The position numbers were made by a program, and so were the translations under genes. A stretch of 64,000 nt of DNA from Polyangiaceae bacterium (GTDB lineage: Bacteria; Myxococcota_A; Polyangia; Polyangiales; Polyangiaceae): assembly GCA_015075635.1 (NCBI GenBank), contig JABTUA010000001.1:868001-932000 (forward strand), read 5' to 3'. This document shows positions 53,042 through 62,646 of this stretch, piece after piece. The notes under the pieces were generated by a model. It had not been told where the DNA came from and ran no database searches. It saw only the letters and a list, made by a program, of their open reading frames with translations. The first letter of the stretch is position 1; every line of letters starts with the position of its first letter.

Positions 53042-53060
53042 CGACTAAGCTCCGCCTGCC

Positions 53061-53423
53061 GTGAAAGTCCGCCTGGTCCGGGAGTACCGCTTCGAAGCCG
53101 CCCACCGCCTGCCGAACGTGCCGGAGGGTCACAAGTGCCAGCGCCTGCACGGGCACAGCTTCAAGATCGAGATCAGCATCGCCGGACCGGTGAACGACCA
53201 GACCGGCTGGTTCATCGACTTCGGGGATCTCGACGCCATCTGGGCGCCCATCTACGACGCGCTCGACCACCGCTACCTGAACGACGTGCCGGGGCTCGAG
53301 AACCCCACCAGCGAGCTCCTGTCGCGCTGGCTGTGGCAGCGCATCAAGCCTCAGCTGCCCGAGCTCGCGCGCATCACGGTCCACGAGACCTGCGACGCGC
53401 GCTGCGAGTACGAGGGAGACTAG
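53061..53423 (+). CDS. queD: 6-carboxytetrahydropterin synthase (QueD/PTPS family)
   Basis: A 120-residue T-fold enzyme with a GTG start. YRFEAAHRLPNVPEGHKCQRLHGHSFKIEI carries the zinc histidines (H in FEAAHRL and the HGH pair) and the catalytic Cys (C in GHKC). HRYLNDVPGLENPTSE and ITVHETCDARCEYEG complete the family pattern, with the Glu and His of the second catalytic set. QueD makes 6-carboxy-tetrahydropterin for queuosine; eukaryote-like PTPS and folate variants are alternatives. The other queuosine genes are not in the window. It shares its stop with the convergent BFD gene within the palindrome CTAG. Confidence 0.92.
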   Translation: MKVRLVREYRFEAAHRLPNVPEGHKCQRLHGHSFKIEISIAGPVNDQTGWFIDFGDLDAIWAPIYDALDHRYLNDVPGLENPTSELLSRWLWQRIKPQLPELARITVHETCDARCEYEGD

Positions 53424-53698
53424 TCCGACTCCTCGTAGCCCCACTCCGGATCGAGCCCCGCCAGATCCGCGAGCTTGGCTGGGTGGTAAGGTGGCCGCGG
53501 CGTGAAGCCTCGTCCGGGATCTCCCCCACGCTCGGCGAGCAGCTTGCCGGTGAGGCCCATGCACCACTTGCCCTGGCACCAACCCGTGCCGAAGCCGGTG
53601 TAGCGCTTGACCGACTCGATGTCGCGATGGCCCAGCGACATCGCGTGCTCCAGCTCGTGCAGCGTCACGTCCTCGCAGCGGCAAATCAGGGTCTTCAC
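53420..53698 (-). CDS. Standalone BFD-like [2Fe-2S]-binding protein
   Basis: A 92-residue protein with a GTG start. The BFD-type [2Fe-2S] domain is clear: ICRCEDVTLHELEHAMSLG has the C-x-C pair, and YTGFGTGWCQGKWCMG has the C-x4-C pair. The C-terminal 30 residues are proline-rich. Such domains are found in bacterioferritin-associated ferredoxin and fused to amine and opine dehydrogenases, where they mediate electron transfer. A partner dehydrogenase is not adjacent. It ends on the same CTAG as queD. Confidence 0.85.
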   Translation of the reverse strand: MKTLICRCEDVTLHELEHAMSLGHRDIESVKRYTGFGTGWCQGKWCMGLTGKLLAERGGDPGRGFTPRPPYHPAKLADLAGLDPEWGYEESD

Positions 53699-53794
53699 GC
53701 GAGCGAGGCTAGCCCGAGGGGGCGGTCGCGGCTATCCTCTGGGTCGCACGCCGGCTGAGTCCCCCGCGGCCCGCGCGCCACGAAGGAGAACCCG

Positions 53795-54763
53795 ATGCGC
53801 TCCCGATCGCCTTTCCTTTCTTTGTTTGCAGCCGGTCTGCTCGCTGTCGCGTGCGGCGGCGAGAGTGACACCGGTCTCTACGGTGGCAAGGGCGGTAGCG
53901 GCAACGCCAGCGGCAGCGGCGGTAGCTCGAGCGGGGGAGCGAGCACGGGTGGCAGCGGCAACTCGGGGGGCGTCGCAGGCGCAGGCAACTCGGGGGGCGT
54001 GGCAGGCGCAGGCAATGCCGCGGGTGACGGCGGCAGCGGCAACACGAGCGGCAGCGGCGGCAGCGGCAACACGGGCGGCAGCGGCGGCACCGGCAACACG
54101 GGCGGTAGCGGCGGCAGCGGGGCGATGGGCGGAGGTAACACCGGCGGCAGCGGCGCGATGGGCGGAGGCAACACCGGCGGCACGGGCAACACCGGCGGTA
54201 GCGGCGCCACGGGTGGAGGCAACACCGGTGGCACCGGGAACACGGGCAACACTGGCGGCGTCGGCGCGACGGGTGGAGGCAACACCGGCGGCAGCGGCAA
54301 CACCGGCGGCGGGCCCATCGGTGGCATGGGTGGCATGGGTGGCGTCGGTGGTATCGGCGGTATCGGTGGTGCCGGTGGTACCGGTGGCAGCGGCGGTACG
54401 GGCGGAGTCGTCGGCGCCGGGACCACGACCTGCGGCACCTCGACGTGCACGAACTCGACCAGCTATTGCTGCCAGAACTGGAGCAGCGGCAGCTACAAAG
54501 CGACCTGCCAGCAAGACTGGCAGACCTGCTACGGCACCAACGTCAACTGCGACGGTCCGGAAGACTGCGGCAGCGGCCAGAGCTGCTGCGGCACCTTGGT
54601 GCAGTCGCGCCAGGGCAACTACTACACCGACTTCACCTGCAAGACCTACTGCGGCTACAGCGGCGCGCGCGTGGTGTGCGGCAAGTCGCCGGGCGTGTGC
54701 CCGACCGGCACGACCTGCAAGCCGAGCGGGATCCTGCCCGAGTACAACATCTGCGGGAGCTGA
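53795..54763 (+). CDS. Large glycine-rich stalk, cysteine-rich-head lipoprotein
   Basis: A 322-residue lipoprotein starting at 53795 behind AAGGAGAA. The signal is FLSLFAAGLLAVAC with a lipobox. Residues about 30-208 are a stalk of short Gly-Ser-Asn-Thr repeats (GSGNTGGSGGTGNTGGSGGS, GATGGGNTGGTGNTGG). The C-terminal head of about 110 residues contains over a dozen cysteines: TTCGTSTCTNSTSYCCQNW, KATCQQDWQTCYG, DGPEDCGSGQSCCG, KTYCGYSG and VCPTGTTCKPSG. The cysteine spacing is compatible with a disulfide-knot head. It is the largest of three such proteins in the window. Confidence 0.85.
   Translation: MRSRSPFLSLFAAGLLAVACGGESDTGLYGGKGGSGNASGSGGSSSGGASTGGSGNSGGVAGAGNSGGVAGAGNAAGDGGSGNTSGSGGSGNTGGSGGTGNTGGSGGSGAMGGGNTGGSGAMGGGNTGGTGNTGGSGATGGGNTGGTGNTGNTGGVGATGGGNTGGSGNTGGGPIGGMGGMGGVGGIGGIGGAGGTGGSGGTGGVVGAGTTTCGTSTCTNSTSYCCQNWSSGSYKATCQQDWQTCYGTNVNCDGPEDCGSGQSCCGTLVQSRQGNYYTDFTCKTYCGYSGARVVCGKSPGVCPTGTTCKPSGILPEYNICGS
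53881..54415 (+). repeat. Low-complexity Gly/Ser/Thr/Asn repeat tract inside the lipoprotein gene
   Basis: Imperfect tandem units such as GGCAGCGGCAACACGGGC and GGCGCGATGGGCGGAGG alternate over about 530 bases. They stay in frame, giving G-S-G-N-T-G type units. Unit length varies in multiples of three, as expected for coding minisatellites that change length by slippage. Confidence 0.7.
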
Positions 54764-54767
54764 GCGC

Positions 54768-55430
54768 TCACTCTACCGAGGCGACTTCGCTGCACAGCCC
54801 GGCGTTCTCGCCCACGGCGCGGCCGCGCTGGAACGCGATGCTGCAGGCGTAGGGATCCTTCAAGCTCTCGGCGAAGCCCACCGGGATCGAGCCGTCCCAG
54901 GTGCGCGCGCCGTCCACACGCGCGCGGATCACGCCTTTGGGATCGATGAACCAGGTCTCAGGGTAGAGCTTGGTCCCGAACTTGTCCCCGACGATCTTCG
55001 CGTCCTCGTCGATGAGCACCTCGAACGGAGGCTTGTCGGTACCGAGAACGCTCTGCAGCGTGCCGCGCACGTCGTCCACGCCGTCGTCCGTCGAAATGGT
55101 GACGAGCACGATGTTGTCGTGGGTCTTGACCACCTGCCCGAGCTCCGCGAGGGAGGGCATCTCTTCCAGGCAAGGGCGGCAGGTCTTGGTCCAGAAGTTC
55201 AGGATCACCACCTTGCCGCGGTAGCTCGAGAAGCGGACCTTCTCGCCGCTCAGCGACGGCAGCTCGAAGTCCGGAGCCATGCGGTTCCGTCCCGCATAGG
55301 TCGGTCCGAGCGCGCACAGCGAGGTGCAGACTCTGCGCGCCTCTCCGTCCCGCGCGGTGCGCGCGAACGAATACACGCCGAACGCGGCGATGGCGACCAC
55401 GACGAGCTGGGCGAGCTGGGCCGGCTTCAC
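54768..55430 (-). CDS. TlpA/ResA-like thioredoxin-fold protein
   Basis: A 220-residue membrane-anchored protein from a GTG at 55430. The anchor is LAQLVVVAIAAFGVYSFA. A Cys pair follows (RRVCTSLCALG). The thioredoxin fold shows MAPDFELPSLSGEKVRFSSYRGKVVILNFW, then TKTCRPCLEEMPSL with the redox-active C-R-P-C, and PETWFIDPKGVIRARVDG. These proteins reduce disulfides on extracytoplasmic proteins or haemoproteins. Its closeness to the Cys-rich lipoprotein at 53795 (4 bases, convergent) is suggestive but not an operon. The upstream gap to the kinase gene is about 55 bases. Confidence 0.88.
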   Translation of the reverse strand: MKPAQLAQLVVVAIAAFGVYSFARTARDGEARRVCTSLCALGPTYAGRNRMAPDFELPSLSGEKVRFSSYRGKVVILNFWTKTCRPCLEEMPSLAELGQVVKTHDNIVLVTISTDDGVDDVRGTLQSVLGTDKPPFEVLIDEDAKIVGDKFGTKLYPETWFIDPKGVIRARVDGARTWDGSIPVGFAESLKDPYACSIAFQRGRAVGENAGLCSEVASVE

Positions 55431-55485
55431 CCTCGCCTACTTAGATCAACGCCGCCCGAAGCGCAAAAGGGCTAGAATCTCGGGC

Positions 55486-57345
55486 GTGGTGCGAAGAGCT
55501 GCGGGCGGACTCCCCAGAGGGCTCGGCCCCGCACTGCTCGCCGCGGCCGATCAGGCCCAGGTGGGCGTGGTGGCCACGCCGCGCGGGAGCGTCCAGAGCC
55601 ACGCCCTCGTGAGCCCCGGCGCTGCGCGCCTGCTCGGCTACGAGCCCGCTGAGCTCGAGCGTCTGAGCCCCGGCCACTACCTGTCGCCGGAGCTGCTCGC
55701 CGCTTTGGGCGGCGACCACTCGCGGGTCCGAGACGCTCTGCTCCGAAAGAAGGACGGTGGAGAGCTCCGAGCGAGCGTCGCGAAGGAAGCCGACCCTGGC
55801 TCGCACTTCGACGTCTACGTGTTCCGCGAGGAGCGGGCGGGCGCGCTGGAACGCGCGCGCGCCGACTTTCAGCGCCTGCTCGACGCGGCACCGGACGGGG
55901 TGGCCGTGATCGGGCAGAGCGGGCTGCTCTACGCGAACCCGGTGCTCTTGCGCTGGATCGGCTCGCCGGACGTGGCAGCGCTGGCGAAGCTGCGCGTCAC
56001 CGAGGTGATCCACACCCACGACGTCGAGAAGGCGACCCAGGCGATCAGCGCGTTGCTCGCGGAGCCGGGCAGCCGCGGCGTGTTGCGCATCCGCGTCCGC
56101 CGCGCCGGCGGCGGTCTGTTCGACGTGGAGTGCCTGGGGCTCGGCGCGGAGTGGGACGGCCAGCCCGCCTGCGTGGTGGTCGCCCGCGATCTCTCCCAGC
56201 GCCGCCACGACCAGTCCCGGCTGATCGTCGCCGACCGCAGCGCGAGCGTCGGGACCATGTCGGCGGGCGTGGCCCACGAGATCAACAACCCGCTGGCCTA
56301 CCTGCTCCTCAACCTTGAGTACCTGCTCCGTGAGCTGCCGGAGGCGTGCGCGGATCCTGCTCGCATGGCGCACCTGGCGGAGCGCCTGGCCGAGTCGCGG
56401 CACGGCGCCGAGCGGGTCGGACAGATCCTGAAGGAGCTGGGCTCGCTCTCGTCGCGGCGTCGGACGCGTCGCCACGGCGTGGACCTCGGCGAGGTCCTGC
56501 GCCGCGCGCTGCGCACCGTCGAACGTGAAGTCTCCGACCGTGCCGAGCTCCGCGTCGAGGACGAGGGCGTGCCCTCCGTGGACGCCGATCCGAACAGCCT
56601 GGAGCAGCTCTTCATCAACATCCTCGCCAACGCTGCCCAGGCCTTCCCGACCCCTCGCGCCGATCACAGCGTGATCGTCGTCAGGCTCTCGACGGGCGAG
56701 GACGGCTCGGCACTGGTCGAGGTGAAGGACAGCGGCAAGGGCATCGCGCCCGAGCACCTGAATCGGATCTTCGATCCGTTCTTCACCACCAAGCCGTCCG
56801 GGACCGGGCTGGGGCTGCCGATCTCGCACGCCATCGTGCGTTCCTTCGGCGGGCAGATCTCGGTGGACAGTGAGCTCGGCAAGGGCACCACCTTCCGCGT
56901 CGTGCTCCCGCCCGGAACCCGGCCGGCCGCGGAGCTCGCTCGCTCCTCGAGCGTCCCGGTCCCGGCTGGCCGGCGGGCGCGGGTGCTTGTGGTGGACGAC
57001 GACGCGGTGGTGGCCGAGACCCTGCGCCGCGTGCTGGCCGAGCGCTACGAGGTCCAGGTCTCGACCAGCGCAGAGCAAGCGCTGGCAGTCCTGGGGGCGG
57101 ATCCGGGCTTCGACGTGGTGCTGTGCGACCTGCTCATGCCGGACATGTCGGGCATGGATCTGCACGAGGCCTTGGCCCAGACCCGCCCGGGCCTGGAGGA
57201 GCGCCTGGTGTTCATGACCGGCGGCGCGTTCACCGCTCGGGCCCGGGATTTCCTGCGCCGCGTGGGCAACCCGCGCCTGGAGAAGCCCTTCGAGTTCGAG
57301 CAACTCCACGCCATCGTGGGTGAGCGGCTGGCGCAGAACTGCTGA
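55486..57345 (+). CDS. PAS-containing hybrid sensor histidine kinase
   Basis: A 619-residue soluble kinase; the start is uncertain (GTG at 55486 or 55489). Two PAS-like stretches come first: VSPGAARLLGYEPAELERL and LDAAPDGVAVIGQSGLLYANPVLL. The HisKA phosphorylation site is H264 in GVAHEINNPLAYLLLNLEYL. The HATPase_c domain has LFINILANAAQAF, KDSGKGIAPEHLNRIFDPFFTTK and GTGLGLPISHAIVRSFGG. A C-terminal receiver domain carries the phospho-acceptor D548 in VVLCDLLMPDMSG, with VVDDDAVVAETLRRVLAERYEV before it. There are no membrane segments, so it senses a cytoplasmic signal. No output gene is adjacent; the nearest is an ExbD/TolR gene 51 bases downstream. Confidence 0.9.
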   Translation: MVRRAAGGLPRGLGPALLAAADQAQVGVVATPRGSVQSHALVSPGAARLLGYEPAELERLSPGHYLSPELLAALGGDHSRVRDALLRKKDGGELRASVAKEADPGSHFDVYVFREERAGALERARADFQRLLDAAPDGVAVIGQSGLLYANPVLLRWIGSPDVAALAKLRVTEVIHTHDVEKATQAISALLAEPGSRGVLRIRVRRAGGGLFDVECLGLGAEWDGQPACVVVARDLSQRRHDQSRLIVADRSASVGTMSAGVAHEINNPLAYLLLNLEYLLRELPEACADPARMAHLAERLAESRHGAERVGQILKELGSLSSRRRTRRHGVDLGEVLRRALRTVEREVSDRAELRVEDEGVPSVDADPNSLEQLFINILANAAQAFPTPRADHSVIVVRLSTGEDGSALVEVKDSGKGIAPEHLNRIFDPFFTTKPSGTGLGLPISHAIVRSFGGQISVDSELGKGTTFRVVLPPGTRPAAELARSSSVPVPAGRRARVLVVDDDAVVAETLRRVLAERYEVQVSTSAEQALAVLGADPGFDVVLCDLLMPDMSGMDLHEALAQTRPGLEERLVFMTGGAFTARARDFLRRVGNPRLEKPFEFEQLHAIVGERLAQNC

Positions 57346-57396
57346 GCAGCCAAGGAACGGCGAGCGCCGTTTGTCCGACCTCCTCGGAGGCGAGAA

Positions 57397-57954
57397 ATGG
57401 CTCAGATCGACACGGGTTCCCACGCATCATCCCGCCGCGAGACCAACCGCGAGCTGCCACTGGTTCCGTTCATCGACTTCCTGCTCTGTCTGGTGTCGTT
57501 CCTGCTGATCACCGCCGTCTGGTCTCAGATGGCCCGGGTCGAGGCCTCGGCGAACGTGCCTGGCAAGCAGTGCGAGGACGGGCCCTGCAAGGACGAGAAG
57601 CCCAAGCGCCTGCACGTGGACATGAAAGAGAAGAAGTTCTCCCTCGCCTGGAAGCAAGGGGACACGGTCGTGGCGACGGCCGAAGTCGAGCGCAAGCCCG
57701 TGAAGACGGAGGCCGGCGACGTGCGCTTCCCGGAGCTGGAGAAGCGCCTGGCCGAGGAGTGGCGCACGCAAGGCGTGCACAAGGCCGCCACCGACGACAA
57801 GACCGACCAGGCCGTGCTGCACACGCTGAACGACACCGAGTTCGGCGAGCTGGTCGCCGTGATGGACGCCTTGCACGCCCAGCGCAAGGAGAGGAAGCTC
57901 GGCGGTGCGACGGCGCAGGTGCCGGCCTTCGCGGTCACGTTCGCGGCGAACTGA
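57397..57954 (+). CDS. ExbD/TolR-family protein
   Basis: A 185-residue protein with a GGAGG ribosome binding site. It shows the family pattern: a charged N-tail, then ELPLVPFIDFLLCLVSFLLI as the single membrane helix, with an Asp in the N-part of the helix (FIDFLLC) that carries protons in this family. The periplasmic domain contains a CEDGPC pair and LNDTEFGELVAVMDAL. ExbD/TolR works with ExbB/TolQ to energise outer-membrane transport, but no exbB/tolQ is adjacent. The last 20 bases overlap the convergent hydrolase gene. It could be the orphan partner of a system elsewhere. Confidence 0.85.
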   Translation: MAQIDTGSHASSRRETNRELPLVPFIDFLLCLVSFLLITAVWSQMARVEASANVPGKQCEDGPCKDEKPKRLHVDMKEKKFSLAWKQGDTVVATAEVERKPVKTEAGDVRFPELEKRLAEEWRTQGVHKAATDDKTDQAVLHTLNDTEFGELVAVMDALHAQRKERKLGGATAQVPAFAVTFAAN

Positions 57955-58855
57955 GGAACGGCTCGACCACCGCGAGCAAGCGCTCCGGGCTGTCGACTTG
58001 GGCGAAGTGCGAGGTGTCCTCGAGCCAGTGGAGCTCGGCCCCCGGCAGGAGCGCGGCGAGCTCGTCCCCAACGCGCGGTGGCACCATCGGGTCCTGCCGC
58101 GCGTAGACCAGCTGGAGCGGGATCGGGAAAGGTCCTCGCCCGACCGCGCGCACGAAGTCGCGCATGGCGCGCGGGTCCAGCGTTTCGCCCAGGTAGCGCA
58201 CGAAGGCGCGGGAGCCCTCGGGGCTCGCGACGACGGCGCCATACTCTCGGGCCTCTTCCAAGGACTTCAGGCTCTCGTCGAAGTAGTGGACGTTCCGGTG
58301 GACCCAGCGCTGCGGGTCTCTGCGAACGAAGCGCGCGAGCGCGGCCCGCACGCCCGGTACGGCGAGCGCTGCGTGGAGCGCCCAGAGCCGCGCGTCTGGT
58401 GTGCCCGGCGAGTGGATGTTCACCAGGCGCGTGAAGACCTGTGGGTCCTCCAGCACGGCGCGCATGCACAGGTAACCTCCGAGCGAGTTGCCGATGGTGC
58501 GGCAGCCGCGGATGCCAAGGGCGTCGGTGAGCTCGATGATCCAGCGCGCCATCGCGGCCGCCGTGTAAGGGACGTCGGGTTTGGCGCTCCGGCCGGCGCC
58601 GGGTAGATCCGGGGCGATGACTCGAAAAGAGCGCGAGAGCGGCTCGAGCACGTAGCGCCAGGAGTAGCTCGAGGTCATCAGGCCGTGGATCAGCAAGAGC
58701 GGCGGCCCTTCGCCCAGCTCTCGCAGGTGAACCGCGTGGCGCCCGAAGGCGCGCGAGTCGAGCTCCAGCGTGCGGGGCTGGGACTTCGCGTAGGCGTGGG
58801 CGACGCGGGGTGTCTCGGGTAGCTCCGCGAAGGCGCCGCGGGTGAAGGGCTTCAT
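57935..58855 (-). CDS. Alpha/beta-fold hydrolase
   Basis: A 306-residue cytoplasmic alpha/beta hydrolase. The HG oxyanion segment is LLLIHGLMTSSYSWR, followed by RVIAPDLPGAGRS. The nucleophile elbow is TIGNSLGGYLCMRA (G-N-S-L-G). A later Asp in LVYARQDPMVPP and His in TSHFAQVDSPERL complete the catalytic triad. Substrate cannot be inferred; esterase, lactonase and haloalkane-type activities are all possible. It overlaps the convergent ExbD gene by 20 bases and lies 27 bases from the divergent ttcA start. Confidence 0.88.
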   Translation of the reverse strand: MKPFTRGAFAELPETPRVAHAYAKSQPRTLELDSRAFGRHAVHLRELGEGPPLLLIHGLMTSSYSWRYVLEPLSRSFRVIAPDLPGAGRSAKPDVPYTAAAMARWIIELTDALGIRGCRTIGNSLGGYLCMRAVLEDPQVFTRLVNIHSPGTPDARLWALHAALAVPGVRAALARFVRRDPQRWVHRNVHYFDESLKSLEEAREYGAVVASPEGSRAFVRYLGETLDPRAMRDFVRAVGRGPFPIPLQLVYARQDPMVPPRVGDELAALLPGAELHWLEDTSHFAQVDSPERLLAVVEPFLSSPRT

Positions 58856-58882
58856 CCGCCCGGCATGCTAGCTTCCGCGCCG

Positions 58883-59734
58883 ATGACCCGCCTGGAAAAG
58901 CGCCTGCTCGGCCTGGTCGCGAGGGCCAGCTCGGACTTCGGGCTGCTCGAGCCGAACGACCGGGTCTTGGTCGCGGTCAGCGGCGGCAAGGACTCGCACG
59001 CCTTGCTCTACCTCTTGCGCGAGGTGCAGCGCCGAGCGCCGTTCCCGTTCTCGCTGGTGGCGGTGAACCTGGATCAGGGCCAGCCGGGCTTTCCGTCGCA
59101 GGTGTTGCCCGAATACTTCGCGAAGGAAGGCTACGAGCACCGCATCGTCGTCGAGGACACCTACAGCATCGTCAAGGACAAGGTGCCCGAGGGGAAGACG
59201 TACTGCTCGCTCTGCTCCCGTCTCCGGCGCGGCATCCTGTACAACGTGGCGGAGGAGCTCGGCGCCACCAAGATCGCCCTCGGGCACCACCGCGACGACG
59301 TGATCGAGACCTTGGTCCTGAACCTGTTCTACTCGGGACAGCTGAAGGCGATGCCGCCGCGGCTGCGCTCGGACGACGGACGCAACGTGGTGATCCGCCC
59401 GCTGGTCTACTGCTCGGAGGCGGATCTCGCGGCCTTCGCCGCCGAGCGCGAGTTCCCCATCGTGCCGTGCAACCTGTGCGGATCGCAGGACAACCTTCAG
59501 CGCAAGCGCGTCAAAGAGCTGCTCACGCGCCTCGACGCCGAGAACCCCAAGGTCCGCGCCAACGTGTTCGCGGCGCTCGGCAACGTGCGGCCGACGCACA
59601 TCTACGATCTCGAGGTGCGCCGCCGCTTCGGCGTCGAGGAGGCGCACGGGCCGGACGAGTTCCTGGAGCCGAGCGCGCACGACACCCTTGGCGCCGGGCT
59701 CGTCTCGTTGTCGTTCGCGAAGAGCGCGGAGTGA
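58883..59734 (+). CDS. ttcA: tRNA 2-thiocytidine(32) synthetase, TtcA-like
   Basis: A 283-residue PP-loop ATPase; I chose the ATG at 58883 over one six codons upstream. The PP-loop is VLVAVSGGKDSHALLYLL. A conserved C-x2-C pair follows (TYCSLCSRLRRG), and a second pair, C-N-L-C, lies in IVPCNLCGSQ. LGHHRDDVIETLVLNLFYSG is the family helix. TtcA thiolates C32 in tRNA using a [4Fe-4S] cluster held by these cysteines; the Cys pattern argues against the TilS/MesJ lysidine branch. It shares a small divergent promoter region with the hydrolase gene. Confidence 0.92.
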   Translation: MTRLEKRLLGLVARASSDFGLLEPNDRVLVAVSGGKDSHALLYLLREVQRRAPFPFSLVAVNLDQGQPGFPSQVLPEYFAKEGYEHRIVVEDTYSIVKDKVPEGKTYCSLCSRLRRGILYNVAEELGATKIALGHHRDDVIETLVLNLFYSGQLKAMPPRLRSDDGRNVVIRPLVYCSEADLAAFAAEREFPIVPCNLCGSQDNLQRKRVKELLTRLDAENPKVRANVFAALGNVRPTHIYDLEVRRRFGVEEAHGPDEFLEPSAHDTLGAGLVSLSFAKSAE

Positions 59735-59764
59735 GGGGCTGCTCACACGAAGTGAGGCCCAGAC

Positions 59765-61303
59765 CTACCCCGTCGAGAGCGCGAGCCGTCGCTTACGCTC
59801 CCGGTCGGGTTTCAGCGGCGGGCGCGCCTCGGCGTAGCCGTGCCCGTCGGGCCGGTGGCCGAGCGCGGCGAAGGCGCGCTTCATGCTGGCGAAGCTGCCG
59901 CCGGCGCGCACGGCGCCGGCCATCGCGAGCCCCTCCGCCTCGCCGCCCTGAGAGAGCACGTGCTCGACCCAGGCCCACTTGGCGCTCACGGCGCGCACGT
60001 CCGCGCGCCCCCGGAGCCCGCGGCGCAGGCGCTCGAGCCGCCGTCCGACCAGATCCACGCCGGCGTACGGCATGCCGTCCAGCGGGGTGTTCTTCTTGCT
60101 GCAGAAGGGCGAGATGCCCAGGGCCACCGGCACGATTTTCGAGAGCTCGCCGACGAAGCGCGCGCACTCGTCGATGTCGGCGTCGGTCTCGCCGGGCAGG
60201 CCGATCATCAGGTAGAGCTTCAAGCGCTCGATGCCGTGAGCGCGGGCGGCCCGCGCGGCGCCCAGGTAGTGTTGCTCCTGACCACGCCGCTCGATCACGT
60301 CGCGCATGCGCTGGCTGGGACCGTCGAGGGCGGTGGTCAACGTCCTGTGGCCGGCCGCCGCGAGCGCCGCCACGAAATCGTCCTTGAGGCGGTCCGGGCG
60401 CAGGCTGGAGAGGCCGACCTGGGTGCCGCGCTCGGCCAGGCTGCGCACGATCTCGGTGATGCGCGGGTGGTCGCTGACCGCCGCGCCCACCAGCCCGACC
60501 TTGCGCTCTTGCCGCGGGATGGCCTCGAGCACCACCTCCATGGGCACGATGCGCATGCCGCCGTTGGTGGTGCGCCGCATCACGCAATACGTGCAGCCGC
60601 GCGAGCAGCCGCGCTCCGTCTCGAGCAAGAGCATGTCGGACAGCTCGGCGTGCGGCGTGCGGATGCAGCTCACCGCGGGCAAGAGCGCGTCGTCGCAGGC
60701 CGCGATGGGCGGCAATCGGGCGCCGTGGTGCGCCGGCACGAATACGTGGGGGTGCGCCGCCAGCTTCGTCAGGGCGCTCGACTTGCTCTCGGCTCCGAGG
60801 ATGGTCTCGAGGGCGAAGGCGACGATCTCCTCGGCCTCGCCCAGGATCACCGCGTCGGCGTAGCCCGCCAGGGTGAGCGGGTTGCTGAAGGTCAGCGGCC
60901 CGCCCATCAGCACGAACGGCGCGCGTTCGTCGCGCAACGCGCGCTCGGGCGCGATGCCCGCCGCGTCCAGCATGCGGACGAGGCCGGCGAGCTGCAGCTC
61001 GTAGGCCACGCTGAAGGCCAGCACCGGGAACTCGCCCAGGCTCCGCGTGCCTTCGTAGCTGACGGGGCTCTCGACACGGGCGCCGGCGTCCTCCCCGCCG
61101 TCGTCCAAGAACACCCGCTCGCAGCCGAGGCCCGGCAGCGCCTGGATTGCGCGATAGATGCGCTGGTACCCGAGCGAGCTCATGCCCACCGAGTACGGAG
61201 ACGGGTACACCAGCGCGACGCGGCGGGGGGCGTCTTTCTCGATGCGACCCACTTCGTCGGTCAGACGCTGACGGATCAGTCGGCGCGTGGCGTCGGAAGG
61301 CAT
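59765..61303 (-). CDS. B12-binding-domain radical SAM enzyme
   Basis: A 512-residue protein from the ATG at 61303; an in-frame ATG at 61327 is less likely. The N-terminal 190 residues resemble a B12-binding Rossmann fold: VALVYPSPYSVGMSSLGYQRIYRAIQ, VLAFSVAYELQLAGLVRMLDAAG and FVLMGGPLTFSNPLTLAGYADAVILGEAEE. The radical SAM domain then carries the cluster motif ERGCSRGCTYCVMRR (C-x3-C-x2-C), with GIERLKLYLMIGLPGETDADI later. It belongs to the group related to the TIGR03960-type enzymes of unknown reaction. The cobalamin-binding DxHxxG motif is not seen, so it may not bind B12. It is divergent from the LeuA-like gene. Confidence 0.82.
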   Translation of the reverse strand: MPSDATRRLIRQRLTDEVGRIEKDAPRRVALVYPSPYSVGMSSLGYQRIYRAIQALPGLGCERVFLDDGGEDAGARVESPVSYEGTRSLGEFPVLAFSVAYELQLAGLVRMLDAAGIAPERALRDERAPFVLMGGPLTFSNPLTLAGYADAVILGEAEEIVAFALETILGAESKSSALTKLAAHPHVFVPAHHGARLPPIAACDDALLPAVSCIRTPHAELSDMLLLETERGCSRGCTYCVMRRTTNGGMRIVPMEVVLEAIPRQERKVGLVGAAVSDHPRITEIVRSLAERGTQVGLSSLRPDRLKDDFVAALAAAGHRTLTTALDGPSQRMRDVIERRGQEQHYLGAARAARAHGIERLKLYLMIGLPGETDADIDECARFVGELSKIVPVALGISPFCSKKNTPLDGMPYAGVDLVGRRLERLRRGLRGRADVRAVSAKWAWVEHVLSQGGEAEGLAMAGAVRAGGSFASMKRAFAALGHRPDGHGYAEARPPLKPDRERKRRLALSTG

Positions 61304-61395
61304 CGGGGAAGGAGTACAACGCCGCAACGCAGCGCGCCATGTTCCCGGTCGAGTCGGGGTTGCGAGCTGCCGGATCGCTGGGCCATATTCCCGGC

Positions 61396-62646
<1,251 letters not shown>

